A stretch of DNA of 64,000 nucleotides from Ga0077560 sp046330395. Its GTDB lineage: Bacteria; Actinomycetota; Thermoleophilia; Miltoncostaeales; Miltoncostaeaceae. The first letter of the stretch is position 1, and every line of letters starts with the position of its first letter. Where the stretch lies: positions 283,304 to 347,303 of the forward strand of contig JAXLSS010000001.1 of the NCBI GenBank assembly GCA_046330395.1, given 5' to 3'. Shown here piece after piece: positions 1-9,252 of the stretch. The translations under genes and the position numbers were made by a program. The notes beneath the pieces are model-generated. The model worked only from the letters and a program-made list of their open reading frames with translations. It was not told the DNA's origin and made no database searches.

Positions 1-267
1 TACGAGATCCTGCGGGCCGGGATGGAGGGGCTCACCGGGCGGCCGGAGGGCGGCTGGCCGGGCCTGGCCATGCGCGCCCCGCGCCTGGACGTGGGCGAGA
101 TCTGCCGCGGGTTCGGGGCGTCGGTGGACCGGTGCGCCGGTACCGGCGGGCTGGAGGCGGCCCTGGGTGACCTGTGGCTGCGGGCACGCCACGGACCGGC
201 GGTGCTGGTGGTGGGGGTGGAGGGCCGCACGCCCCCCGTGGGCTACCCGGTGCCGCCGGCCACCTGA
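1..267 (+). CDS. ThDP-dependent enzyme, C-terminal fragment (benzoylformate decarboxylase / acetolactate synthase type)
   Basis: The last 88 residues of a thiamine-diphosphate enzyme that enters from the left edge; its start is outside the window. The visible part fits the C-terminal cofactor-binding domain of the benzoylformate decarboxylase/acetolactate synthase superfamily: it opens with YEILRAGM, where relatives carry the conserved aromatic helix, continues with EICRGFGASV, equivalent to the 'LA.G.GV' segment of the family, and closes with the strand GPAVLVVGVE. Which 2-keto acid it uses cannot be told from this fragment. The stop codon (265-267) lies inside the 3' end of the convergent hemD, so the two genes overlap tail to tail by about 25 bases. 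Confidence 0.7.
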   Translation, partial: YEILRAGMEGLTGRPEGGWPGLAMRAPRLDVGEICRGFGASVDRCAGTGGLEAALGDLWLRARHGPAVLVVGVEGRTPPVGYPVPPAT

Positions 268-1094
268 GGGGCGCGGCGCCCTCCCAGCGCGGCCGCCAGC
301 GCGTGGAACATGGCCCCCATCTTCGGGGTGTCCGGCACCACGTCCACGCGCATGCCCGCCTCGCGCAGGGTCGTGGCGGTGACGGCGCCCACCGCGGTCA
401 CCAGGGTGCCGGGCGGGAGGTCCGCCGGCTCCAGCCCGTCGCGCTCGGCCAGCTCCACGAAGCCGTCCACCGCGTGGGCCGACGTGAAGGTGACCGCCGC
501 CAGGGCGCCCCGGGCCGCGGCGCGCACCAGCGCCAGCCCGGGGCCGGCGTCCTCGGGCCCGCGCACCACGTAGGGATGCAGCGCCACCAGGTCGGCACCG
601 GCGGCGCGCAACGGCGCCAGCAGCGCCTCGGGATCGGGACCGGCGCACTGCACCACCACGCGCACGCCCGCGAGCGGCGTGGCCAGCAGTGCGTCGCGCA
701 CCGTGGCGGCCTCGGGCGGGTCGGCCGACCAGTCGGCGTCCCGGCCCAGCTCCCGCAGGGCCCGGCGGGCCTTGCCGCCCTGGGCGATCACGCGGCACCC
801 CGTGAGCGCTCGGAGCAGCTCCGCCTCGGCGCCGGTGCGCTTGGCCACCCCGAAGATGTGGCGGGCGCCGATGCCGGTCATGAACACCGCCACCTCCGGG
901 GGATGCGCGATCAGCGCCGCGATGCCCGCGGAGATGTCCTCGTCGGTCGCCGGGCGGTCCAGGTCGAGCGTGGGGCCCACCATGGCGACCCCGCCGAGGG
1001 CCTCCACCAGCTTCGCCTGCTCGCCGGCCCGGCGTGCGGCGGTGATGCCGATGACGGCGCCGTCCATGCCGCGCGGCTGCGACCGGTCGCTCAT
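243..1094 (-). CDS. hemD: uroporphyrinogen-III synthase
   Basis: Predicted cytosolic enzyme that cyclises hydroxymethylbilane to uroporphyrinogen III with inversion of ring D, feeding heme and corrin synthesis. The 283-residue protein has the typical bilobed HemD layout: an N-lobe opening with VIGITAARRAGEQAKLVEALGG, a 'VFMTGIGARHIF' segment after the first lobe crossover, and the C-lobe signature VTFTSAHAVDGFVELAE followed by LVTAVGAVTATTLREAGM, the most conserved part of this poorly conserved family. I start at ATG 1094 (MSDRSQ); the reading frame is open further upstream, but that part overlaps the divergent NUDIX gene and looks non-coding. A second possible start is the next Met (MDGAVIG). 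No other heme gene is in the window. Confidence 0.85.
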   Translation of the reverse strand: MSDRSQPRGMDGAVIGITAARRAGEQAKLVEALGGVAMVGPTLDLDRPATDEDISAGIAALIAHPPEVAVFMTGIGARHIFGVAKRTGAEAELLRALTGCRVIAQGGKARRALRELGRDADWSADPPEAATVRDALLATPLAGVRVVVQCAGPDPEALLAPLRAAGADLVALHPYVVRGPEDAGPGLALVRAAARGALAAVTFTSAHAVDGFVELAERDGLEPADLPPGTLVTAVGAVTATTLREAGMRVDVVPDTPKMGAMFHALAAALGGRRAPQVAGGTG

Positions 1095-1146
1095 GGGCCT
1101 GATGGTGTCAGGCGGGCCGCCGGCGCGCCCCGTGTAGGTTGGGCGC

Positions 1147-1817
1147 ATGGCCGGGCACCTGCTGGGGGAGGGCTGCGCGGTGCACCGCGCATCGCGGCCG
1201 CCCCGCATGATCGAGGTGCCGCACCCGGAGGCACCCCCGGATGTGGTGGCGCACGTGGACGCCGTGCGCGCCGGGCTGGCGCGGCGCGGGATGTTCAACG
1301 GCCCCATCGCCGTGCCCATGGCCGCTGACGCGGAGTCGATCACCTTCTTCCGGGGCGACTACGCGTGGTACATCGCCGAGCGTGACGGTCTGCCGATGCC
1401 GGCCGGCCGGGCCATGGTGGGAGTGGCGCTGGTGCTGGTGGACCCCGCCGGCAGGGTGCTGTGGCAGCAGCGGGCGGCCGGTGTGCAGCTGCCGGGCGTG
1501 TGGGACGTTTCCGCCGCCGGCGCGTGGCATCCCGACGAGGACATCCTGGAGGGCGTGTACCGGGAGGCCCGCGAGGAGATCGGCGTGGATCCCTCCGCGC
1601 TGGCGCCGCCGGACGCGATGTGGGTGACGGCCGGCCCGCCGCCGCGCGGGGTGTCGCTGACCGTGCGCATCCCGGTGCCCACCGACCTGGTGGTGCGCCC
1701 GGACCCGCAGGAGGTGTCCGGGGTGCGCTGGGAGGCCGACCCGCGCGATCTGCCCCATCCCGGCGCCTGGGCGCCGCGCCTGCCGGGCCTGCGCATGGCC
1801 GGGATCATCCGGCGTAG
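1147..1817 (+). CDS. NUDIX hydrolase (3' end probably frameshifted)
   Basis: A NUDIX-fold pyrophosphohydrolase of the isopentenyl-diphosphate isomerase-like branch (substrate unknown). At about residues 125-147 it carries a perfect Nudix box, G-x5-E-x7-REAREEIGV, which binds the catalytic metal. Before it sits the usual AMVGVALVLVDPAGRVLWQQR strand. The frame itself does not stop until 2136, which would bury the gene 330 bases into the opposite MMPL gene. A TAG at 1815-1817 one frame over lies exactly where the fold should end and where the MMPL gene ends, so I infer a single-base indel near the 3' end. Start ATG 1147; ATG 1207 (MIEVPHPE) is an alternative. Divergent from hemD with a 52-base gap. 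Confidence 0.75.
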
Positions 1818-3878
1818 GCGACCTCCTCGGGGGATGCCGCGGGGCCCGGGCCAGCGCCGACGGCCACCACACGCGCGCACCGATGTCGTGCACCAGGGCG
1901 GGCACCAGCAGCGTGCGCACCACCAGCGCGTCCACCAGCACCCCGAACGCCACCAGGAAGCCCACCTCGAACAGCGCCCACAGGGGCAGCACGCCCAGCA
2001 CCGCGAAGGTGCCGGCCAGCACGATGCCGGCCGAGGTGATGACCCCGCCGGTCACCGCCAGGGCGCGCAGGGTGCCCTCACGCGTGCCGTGCCGCTCGGA
2101 CTCCTCGCGGCCCGCGCCATCAGGAAGATGCTGTAGTCCACCCCCAGGGCCACCAGGAACACGAAGCCGTACAGCGGCAGCGTGGGGCCCTCCCCGGGCG
2201 CGCCGACGATGTCGAACACCACGGCGCTGGCCCCCAGGGCGGCCAGGAACGACAGGATCACCGCGGCGGTGAGCAGCGCCGGCACCAGCAGGGCGCGCAG
2301 CAGCACCGCCAGGATCACGAACACCACGGCCAGGATGGCGGGGGGAAGCCGCCAGGAGTCACGGCGGCTGGCGGCCCGCACGTCCACCTCGGTGGCGGTG
2401 GGCCCGCCGATGCGCGACCCGGGGGCGGCCGCCGCCACCGCGTGACGCAGCCTGGGGATCACCGCGTAGGCCGTGAGCGTGTAGGGATCGGAGGCCAGCA
2501 CCACGGTGACCTGCGTCCCCGGGGTGCCGGTGGTGGGCGCCAGCACGGCCGCCACGCCCGGGGTGGCGCGCGCGGCGGCGACGGCCGCCGTGACGTTCCC
2601 GCCGGGTGGCACCAGCAGGGTGGTGGGGGCGGTGACACCCGCGGGAAGGCGCGGCCCAGGAGGTTCTGGCCGTCCACCGCCTCGATGCCGCCGATGAACC
2701 CGTTGGCGCTGGTGAGGTCGGAGTGCAGGCGGGTGAGGCCGGTTGCCATCAGCAGCAGCACCACGGTGACCAGCACCCACACGACGCGCGACCGCCTGGC
2801 GGTGGCCTCACCCAGGCGCCGCCACACGCCGCGCACGGCGGGTTCCTCGGCGCTCATGTGGTCCACCTGCGGGATGCGGGGCCAGAACACCCACCGCGGT
2901 GCCAGCACCAGCAGCGCGGGCAGCACCGCCAGCATGCCGATGGCCGCCAGCGCGACGCCCATGGCCCCGGCGGGCCCGAGGCCGGCGGTGCCGTTGACCT
3001 CCGCGAAGCTCAGCACCAGCAGGCCCGCGATCACCGTGCCGGCGCTGGCCAGGATGAGGCGGCCCGGAGCGTCGCAGCGCCTCCGACACGGCCCGGCGGC
3101 GGTCGGTTGTGCGATGCAGCTCCTCCCGTGTTCGGGCCACCAGCAGCAGGGCATAGTCGGTTCCGGCGCCGAACACCAGCACCAGGAGGATGCCCTGTGT
3201 CTGGCCGTTGATGCTGAGCCCGGCGTCGATGGCCAGGCTGCCGGCGGCCCGCACGAAGTGCTCGGCCAGCACCACCGAGAAGATGGGGAGGATCCAGAAG
3301 ATGGGCGACCGGTAGATCACCAGCAGCAGCACCATCACCAGCCCGCCGGCCGAGAAGAACAGCTTGGTGTTGATGTTGGCGAACACCTTGATGGCGTCGG
3401 CGGAGTACCCCGCGGGCCCCGTCACCGCGCTTTTCAGCCCGGCGGGCAGGTCGCGCTTGGTCTGCACGCGCAGCCGGTCCACCAGGTCGGTGATGCGCTT
3501 GGCGTCGCCGGTGGCGCGCAGGGGCACCGTGAACACCTCGGTGGTGCCGTCGGCGGAGGCCACCACGGGCGTGGCGGGCCGCACCCCGGACACGGCGCCC
3601 GGCGTGAGCCATTCACCGCGCACGGCGGCGATGCGGGCCCGATCCTGAGCGGTGAGCCCCCCGTCGCGGCGGTACACCACCACGGCCGGCACCAGCTCGC
3701 CGCCGGGGAACCGCTTGAGCTGCTGGGCCACCTGCACCGACTCGGCGCTGCCCGGCAGGAAGCTGATGGAGTCGTTCTTGATCTTGCCGTCGAAGCTGTT
3801 GGCCGCGGGCGACACCGCCCCGGCCAGGGCGATCGCCACCAGCAGCACCACGAGCGCGCCCCAGCGCCAGGCGAACAC
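1805..3878 (-). CDS. MMPL-family (RND) transporter, four single-base frameshifts
   Basis: Large inner-membrane exporter of the MMPL/RND type (lipid or hydrophobic-compound export in characterised relatives), about 690 residues once repaired. Conserved pieces continue through five frames: N-terminal TM helix and periplasmic domain, the TM2-6 block with VFGAGTDYALLLVARTREEL (the MMPL GxxxDY motif), a second periplasmic domain, and the matching FLVALGVDYSIFLMARA in the C-terminal TM block. Frame changes lie near 3062, 2648, 2118 and 1845. At three of them restoring one C/G to a run rebuilds the protein; at 3062 one G is extra. This looks like sequence error in an otherwise intact gene. Start GTG 3878 (MFAWRW) after a stop in the same frame; stop TGA 1807-1805. 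It lies 64 bases behind the lipoate ligase. Confidence 0.85.
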
Positions 3879-3942
3879 ACGGGAGATCAGAGAAACGGCA
3901 GGACCCTCACACGCGGACGAACTCGCATGATTCTACGACCGT

Positions 3943-4697
3943 TCAGCCGATTCGGATGTCGTCGCGACTCATCAGGACGGCCTCCACCTCGCGCATCACG
4001 GACTCCGTGGTGAGTCCCGGTGCGGTGCCGTGGACGCCGGTGGTGATGGCGTCCAACGCGGTGGCGCGCCGCGCGGCGGCCTGCGGGTCGGAGGACAGCA
4101 CCTGGGCCAGCGTCTGCACGTCCATGTCCATCGCGATGCCGCACTGGAACAGCGTGCCGGTGCGCCTGCGCACCTGGGCCAGGCCCACCAGCTTGCGGCC
4201 GTCGGCGCCCACCACCTCGAAGGGCGAGAACCCGCCGAAGCAGGCCACGCGCGCCAGCCGGGCCTCCTCGTCGTCGCAGGCGCTGGGCCGCGCGGGCGGT
4301 GGCCACGTCGATGGAGTGCGCCGGCACTCCCAGCCGGGTGAAGCGCCTCCGCCACGGCGGTGCCCAGCCACCGGTAGGCCAGGGTGACGTCGGCGGGCGC
4401 CAACCGGTGGGCGCGTGGCACCAGCACGTCCAGGCCCAGCAACCCCCGGTCCCACAGCACCGGACCGCCGCCGGACCGCCGGTTCACCACGGGGATGCCG
4501 CGCGCCTCCAGGACCCCCCGGTTGAGGATGGGGTCGCGGCCGGCGCGGCCCACCACCAGCACGGTGTCCGTGACGGTGGACCAGATCAGCGCGGGCGCGT
4601 CGTGCGGGCCCATCGCGTCCAGCACCACCGGGGGGCGCTGCCCGGCCGTGGGCCCGGTGTGCACCACCGGGCCGACGCGCCGCCACACCTCCGACAA
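3943..4697 (-). CDS. lplA: lipoate-protein ligase A family protein (two frameshifts)
   Basis: Predicted to attach lipoate or octanoate to lipoyl-domain lysines. The protein shows the family's substrate-pocket motif VVNRRSGGGPVLWD and, further on, DGRKLVGLAQVRRR, where the Lys of 'RK..G.AQ' is the conserved lysine of the LplA/LipM fold. It reads through three frames (changes near 4345 and 4275), with clear homology on both sides of each, so it is probably intact in the organism. Start TTG 4697 lies four bases behind the stop of kgd (4701), so the two genes should be co-transcribed. That gives it an obvious client, the two lipoyl domains of Kgd. Ligase and octanoyltransferase activity cannot be separated from sequence alone. 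Confidence 0.8.
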
Positions 4698-4700
4698 CTG

Positions 4701-7700
4701 TTACCGGCCCCGTTGCAGGGCGGCGGTGAGCAGGCGGTCCTGCTCGGTCTGGTGCGCCTGCGGGTAGCCCTCACTGGGGCTGGCGCGCCGGTCGCGGCCC
4801 TCGTAGTCCAGCACCACGCCCAGCTCGCCGGCGAACCGCGGCTCGATGTGGTCCCAGGCGCCCATGTTCTGGGGCTCCTCCTGCACCCACACGCGGGTGG
4901 TGAGGTTGGGGTACTGGCTCAGCAGGTGGTCGCGCAGCTCCTTGGCGGGGAACGGGTACAGCTGCTCCACGCGGGCCACGGCCAGGTCGGTGCGCTCGGC
5001 GCGCTGCGCGTGCGCCTGCAGCTCGTGGTACACCTTGCCGCTGCACAGCAGCAGCGTGGTCACCGCGGCGCGGTCGGACACCGTGGGGTCGTCCAGCACC
5101 GGGTGGAACCAGCCGGTGGTGAGGTCCGACAGGGCGCTGCTGGCGCTCTTGAGGCGCAGCAGGCTTTTGGGCGTGAAGATGATCAGCGGCCGCTGGCGGT
5201 CGGTGAGGGCCTGCTTGCGCAGCAGGTGGAAGTACTGCGCGGCGGTGGAGCAGTTGGCAACCCGGATGTTGTCCTCGGCGGCCAGCTGCAGGAACCGCTC
5301 GATGCGGGCGCTTGAGTGCTCCGGGCCGTTGCCCTCGTAGCCGTGGGGCAGCAGCAGGGTGAGGCGCGACTTCTCGCCCCACTTGGCCCGCCCGGACACG
5401 ATGAACTGGTCGATCATGATCTGGGCGCCGTTGGCGAAGTCGCCGTACTGCGCCTCCCACAGCACCAGGGTCTCCGAGGCCCGGGTGGAGTACCCGTACT
5501 CGAAGCCCATGGCGGCGGCCTCCGACAGCGGGCTGTTGTGCAGCTCGAACGCCCCGCGGGCACCCGGCAGGTGCTGCATGGGCACGTAGGTGCGGCCCGT
5601 GCGGGGCGTCCACGTCTCGCCCTCGCCCACGTCGTGCAGCTCCAGGTGGCGCTGGCTGAAGGTGCCGCGGCCCACGTCCTGCCCGGTGAGCCGGATGGGC
5701 ACGCCGTCGCGGGTGAGCAGGCTGGCGAAGGCCAGAGCCTCCGCGTGCGCCCAGGTGATGCCGCCCTCGGGCCCCATCACCTGCAGGCGCCGGTCCAGCT
5801 GCGGGCGCAGCTTGGGGTGGATGGTGAAGCCGTCGGGCACGCTGATGAGCTGCCGGTTGAGCTCCAGCAGCTCGGCCTCGGCCACGGCGGTGTCCGGCGG
5901 CGGCTGCTGCGGCAGGGGCGCGTGGTGCTCGTAGTCCGGCGGCTGCTGCTTGGCCACCGAGCGGTGGGCGTCGGTCATGCGCGCCTCGGCCGCGGACAGC
6001 ATCTGGTTGTACTGGTCCTCGGTGATGACGCCGGCGTTGATCAGCGTGCGGCCGTACAGCTTGCACACCGGGGGGTGGGCCTTGATGGTGCGGGTCATGA
6101 CGGGCTGGGTGTAGGCCGGCTCGTCCACCTCGTTGTGGCCCATGCGGCGGTAGCCGATGAGGTCGATCAGCACGTCGCGGTTGAACTGGGCGCGGAACGC
6201 CACCGCCAGGCGGGCGGCGTGCAGGCACGACTCCACGTCGTCGGCGTTGACGTGGATCACCGGGATGTCGAAGCCGCGGGCCAGGTCGCTGGCGTTGAAG
6301 GTGCTGCGCGAGTCGGGCGGGTCGGTGGTGAACCCGATCTGGTTGTTGGCGATGATGTGGATGGTGCCGCCGGTGGTGTAGCCGCGCAGCGCCTGCAGGT
6401 TGAGGGTCTCGGCCACCACGCCCTGCCCCGAGAACGCCGCGTCGCCGTGGATCACCACGGGCACCGCGGAGTTGGGCGCCAGGGTGGCGATCGGCGTGGT
6501 GCGGTCGGTCTGCCGGGCGCGGGTGGAACCCTCCACCACGGCGTTGACCTGCTCCAGGTGGCTGGGGTTGGCGGCCAGCGTGACGGCCACCTCCCGGCCC
6601 TGCCGGGTGGTCCACACGCCCTCGGCGCCGAGGTGGTACTTCACGTCGCCGGCGGTGTGGTGGAAGTCCTGGTCCTCGTCCTCCTCCTGGAACTCGGTGT
6701 GGCCCTCGAACTCGGCCAGGATCGACTCCACGGGGCGGCCCACCACGTGCGTGATGAACGCCAGGCGGCCGCGGTGGGCCATGCCCAGCACCACCTCCTC
6801 GGCGCCGGTGGCGGCGACGCCCTCGATGATCTCGTCGGTGAGGGGCACCATGGTGTCCACGCCCTCGATGGAGAACGTCTTCTGGCCCAGGTACTGGCGG
6901 CGCAGGAAGCGCTCGAAGGCGTCCACCTCCAGCAGCCGCTGCAGCACGGCCACGCGGCGGTCGCCGGAGAGGTGCTGGGTGAGCGCCCCGGTCTCGATGT
7001 GCTTGTGCCACCAGCGGCGCTGCTCGTGGGCGGAGATGTGCTCCACCTCGAACGCGATGTTGCCGCAGTAGGCCCCCTGGAGGTTGGGCAGCGCGGCCAG
7101 GAAGCTGTCGCCGGGCACGTGCACGCGCAGCACGGAGGCCGGCACGCGCGCCATCATCTCGGGCGTGAGCCCGGCGGAGGCCGGGTCCAGCGCGGGGTCG
7201 CCCGGGGGCGGGGAGCCCAGCGGGTCGAGGGTGGCGTTGAGGTGCCCGTGGCTGCGGGTGGCCTTCACGATGGACATGGCGCGGGCGGTCCAGGTGACCA
7301 GGTCCATGTCCGGCACCACGGTCTGGCTGGGTGCCGCGGGCGTGACCGGCGTGGCCATGGGGGCCGCGGCCGGGGCCGCCAGGGTGGCGGTGAGGCCCAG
7401 GCTGGCGCGCACCTCGTCGTAGAAGCCCGCGTCGCCCTCCAGCAGGGTGTCGATGCCGGCCAGGAACCCGCCGCTCTCGGCGCCCTGGATGACGCGGTGG
7501 TCGTAGGTGGAGGTCATGGTCATGACCTTCTCCACGCCCAGCTCGCGCAGCTTCTCCTGTGCCACGCGCCCGAAGCCCGGCGGGTAGGCGATGCTGCCGG
7601 TGGCCACGATGGTGCCCTGGCCGGGCATCAGCCGCGGCACCGAGGCGATGGTGCCGAGGCCGCCCGGGTTGGTGAGGGTGATGGTGGCCCCGCGCAGCTC

Positions 7701-9041
7701 GTCGGGGGTGATGCCCCCGGTGCGGGTGCGGCGCACCAGGTCCTCGTAGGCGTCGCGGAAGCCGCGGAAGCCCAGCGCGTGGGCGTTCTTGACCACCGGT
7801 ACCATCAGCGAGCGGCTGCCGTCCTTGCGTTCCACGTCCACGGCCAGGCCCAGGTTGACGGCGCCGCGCCGCAGCGCGTGGGGCTGGCCGTCGCGGGTCT
7901 CGAACCCGGTGCCCATCACGGGCCACTGCTGCGCGGCCTTCACGATGGCCCACGCGATGAGGTGCGTGAAGCTGAGCTTCTCCTTGCGGCCCTCGGCGGC
8001 CAGGTCGGCGTTGATCTGGCGGCGCATGGCGTCGAGGGTGCCCACCTGCAGCGTGCGGAAGCTGGTGGCGGTGGGGATGCTGCGCGACTCGTCCATGTAC
8101 CGGGCCAGCACGGCGGAGGGGCCGCGCAGCTGCACGGCCTGCTCGTCGGCCGTGGCCGAGGGGCCCGCGGGGGTGGCGGCCGGCGTCGCGGCGGCGGGGG
8201 CGCCCTGGGCGGCGGCGCGGGCGACGTCGTCCTTGCGCACCATTCCGGCCGGGCCGGTTCCGGTGACCCCGGAGAGGTCCACGCCCGCGTTGGCGGCCAG
8301 CTGACGGGCCAGCGGGGTGGCGGGGCCACCACCCGCGGCGGGCGCGGCGGGCTGCGCCGAGGCGGGCGCCTGCGGGGTGGCCCCGTTGCCGGACGGTGCC
8401 GCGCCGTCGCCCACCGCGATGAGGCAGATGGGGTCGGTGATGGCGAACGTCTCACCGGCGGGCACCAGGATGCTGTGCAGCACACCGCTGACCGGCGACG
8501 GCACGGGCGCATCGACCTTGTCGGTGCTGATCTCGGCCAGGTCCTCGTCCTGGGTCACCTGGTCACCGGGCTGCTTGAGCCATTCGATGACGGTGCCCTC
8601 CAGGATGGACTCCATCTCGGGGAGGCGCACGGGGTAGAGGTCGCCGGTGTCGCCGTTGCCACCGGCCGCGGGGGCGGCGGGCGTGGGCTGGGCGGGAGGA
8701 GCCGGCGCGGCGGCGGCCGGTTCGGGCGCCGGGGCCGCAGCGGTGGGCGCAGGCGCTGCCGCCGCGGGTGGCGCCGCCGGGGCCGCGCCGTCGGTGGTGA
8801 TCTCCGCCAGGAGCTCACCCACTTGCACGGTGTCGCCGGCGCCGGCAACGATGCGCGACACCACGCCGGCCACGGGGGCGGGCACCTCCACGTCCACCTT
8901 GTCGGTGGTGAGGTCCAGGAGGATGTCGCCCACCTCCACCTGCGCGCCCTCGGCGACGCGCCATTCGACGATGCTTCCCTCCGTCACCGACTCCCCCAGC
9001 TCGGGGAGCGTGACGCGGAACGTGGATGAGGTGGTCGACAC
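4701..9041 (-). CDS. kgd: multifunctional 2-oxoglutarate dehydrogenase (E2-E1 fusion) with two lipoyl domains
   Basis: TCA-cycle enzyme, 1446 residues, with E2 and E1 functions in one chain. In order: lipoyl domain 1 (about 8-82, Lys in TTDKVDVEVPA), an Ala/Pro linker, lipoyl domain 2 (about 130-205, STDKVDAPVPS), an E3-binding domain (TPLARQLAANAGVD, about 237-272), the succinyltransferase domain (about 300-545, TYDHRVIQGAESG around residue 514), then the ThDP-dependent E1 part to the end (HGDAAFSGQG near 865 and NNQIGF as ThDP/Mg site). Mycobacterial Kgd and corynebacterial OdhA have the E2-E1 order but lack lipoyl domains and borrow them from another E2. Here the full E2 is retained, with a lipoate ligase just downstream. 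Start GTG 9041 follows GGAGAG; longer in-frame starts exist but precede the lipoyl fold. The 4.3-kb frame is unbroken. Confidence 0.93.
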   Translation of the reverse strand: MSTTSSTFRVTLPELGESVTEGSIVEWRVAEGAQVEVGDILLDLTTDKVDVEVPAPVAGVVSRIVAGAGDTVQVGELLAEITTDGAAPAAPPAAAAPAPTAAAPAPEPAAAAPAPPAQPTPAAPAAGGNGDTGDLYPVRLPEMESILEGTVIEWLKQPGDQVTQDEDLAEISTDKVDAPVPSPVSGVLHSILVPAGETFAITDPICLIAVGDGAAPSGNGATPQAPASAQPAAPAAGGGPATPLARQLAANAGVDLSGVTGTGPAGMVRKDDVARAAAQGAPAAATPAATPAGPSATADEQAVQLRGPSAVLARYMDESRSIPTATSFRTLQVGTLDAMRRQINADLAAEGRKEKLSFTHLIAWAIVKAAQQWPVMGTGFETRDGQPHALRRGAVNLGLAVDVERKDGSRSLMVPVVKNAHALGFRGFRDAYEDLVRRTRTGGITPDELRGATITLTNPGGLGTIASVPRLMPGQGTIVATGSIAYPPGFGRVAQEKLRELGVEKVMTMTSTYDHRVIQGAESGGFLAGIDTLLEGDAGFYDEVRASLGLTATLAAPAAAPMATPVTPAAPSQTVVPDMDLVTWTARAMSIVKATRSHGHLNATLDPLGSPPPGDPALDPASAGLTPEMMARVPASVLRVHVPGDSFLAALPNLQGAYCGNIAFEVEHISAHEQRRWWHKHIETGALTQHLSGDRRVAVLQRLLEVDAFERFLRRQYLGQKTFSIEGVDTMVPLTDEIIEGVAATGAEEVVLGMAHRGRLAFITHVVGRPVESILAEFEGHTEFQEEDEDQDFHHTAGDVKYHLGAEGVWTTRQGREVAVTLAANPSHLEQVNAVVEGSTRARQTDRTTPIATLAPNSAVPVVIHGDAAFSGQGVVAETLNLQALRGYTTGGTIHIIANNQIGFTTDPPDSRSTFNASDLARGFDIPVIHVNADDVESCLHAARLAVAFRAQFNRDVLIDLIGYRRMGHNEVDEPAYTQPVMTRTIKAHPPVCKLYGRTLINAGVITEDQYNQMLSAAEARMTDAHRSVAKQQPPDYEHHAPLPQQPPPDTAVAEAELLELNRQLISVPDGFTIHPKLRPQLDRRLQVMGPEGGITWAHAEALAFASLLTRDGVPIRLTGQDVGRGTFSQRHLELHDVGEGETWTPRTGRTYVPMQHLPGARGAFELHNSPLSEAAAMGFEYGYSTRASETLVLWEAQYGDFANGAQIMIDQFIVSGRAKWGEKSRLTLLLPHGYEGNGPEHSSARIERFLQLAAEDNIRVANCSTAAQYFHLLRKQALTDRQRPLIIFTPKSLLRLKSASSALSDLTTGWFHPVLDDPTVSDRAAVTTLLLCSGKVYHELQAHAQRAERTDLAVARVEQLYPFPAKELRDHLLSQYPNLTTRVWVQEEPQNMGAWDHIEPRFAGELGVVLDYEGRDRRASPSEGYPQAHQTEQDRLLTAALQRGR

Positions 9042-9252
9042 GGGAGAACTCTCCAGATCTCTCAGCCCGCGGCGTGTCCGGAGCCCGCGCGCGGGCATCC
9101 GACGGGCCGGTTCAGCAACGATTGCAACCCTTCGGCACCGGGGGCGGCGTGAATGACCCTTCGGTCAACCGCCCGTACCCCCTGCAACGACACGCATCAC
9201 ATCATGCCCGCAACGCGGGCCGATCGGGGCGGCGGCGGGTTGCCTGGCCGCG

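Noticed and set aside
1817..2136. C-terminal 106 residues of the NUDIX frame
   Set aside because: Arg/His/Gln/Gly-rich tail that is antisense to the MMPL C-terminal helices; the NUDIX fold is complete before it.
5316..9029. 1237-codon open frame on the plus strand opposite kgd
   Set aside because: High-GC shadow of kgd; its translation is dominated by Gly, His, Val, Ala and Arg without any domain pattern.
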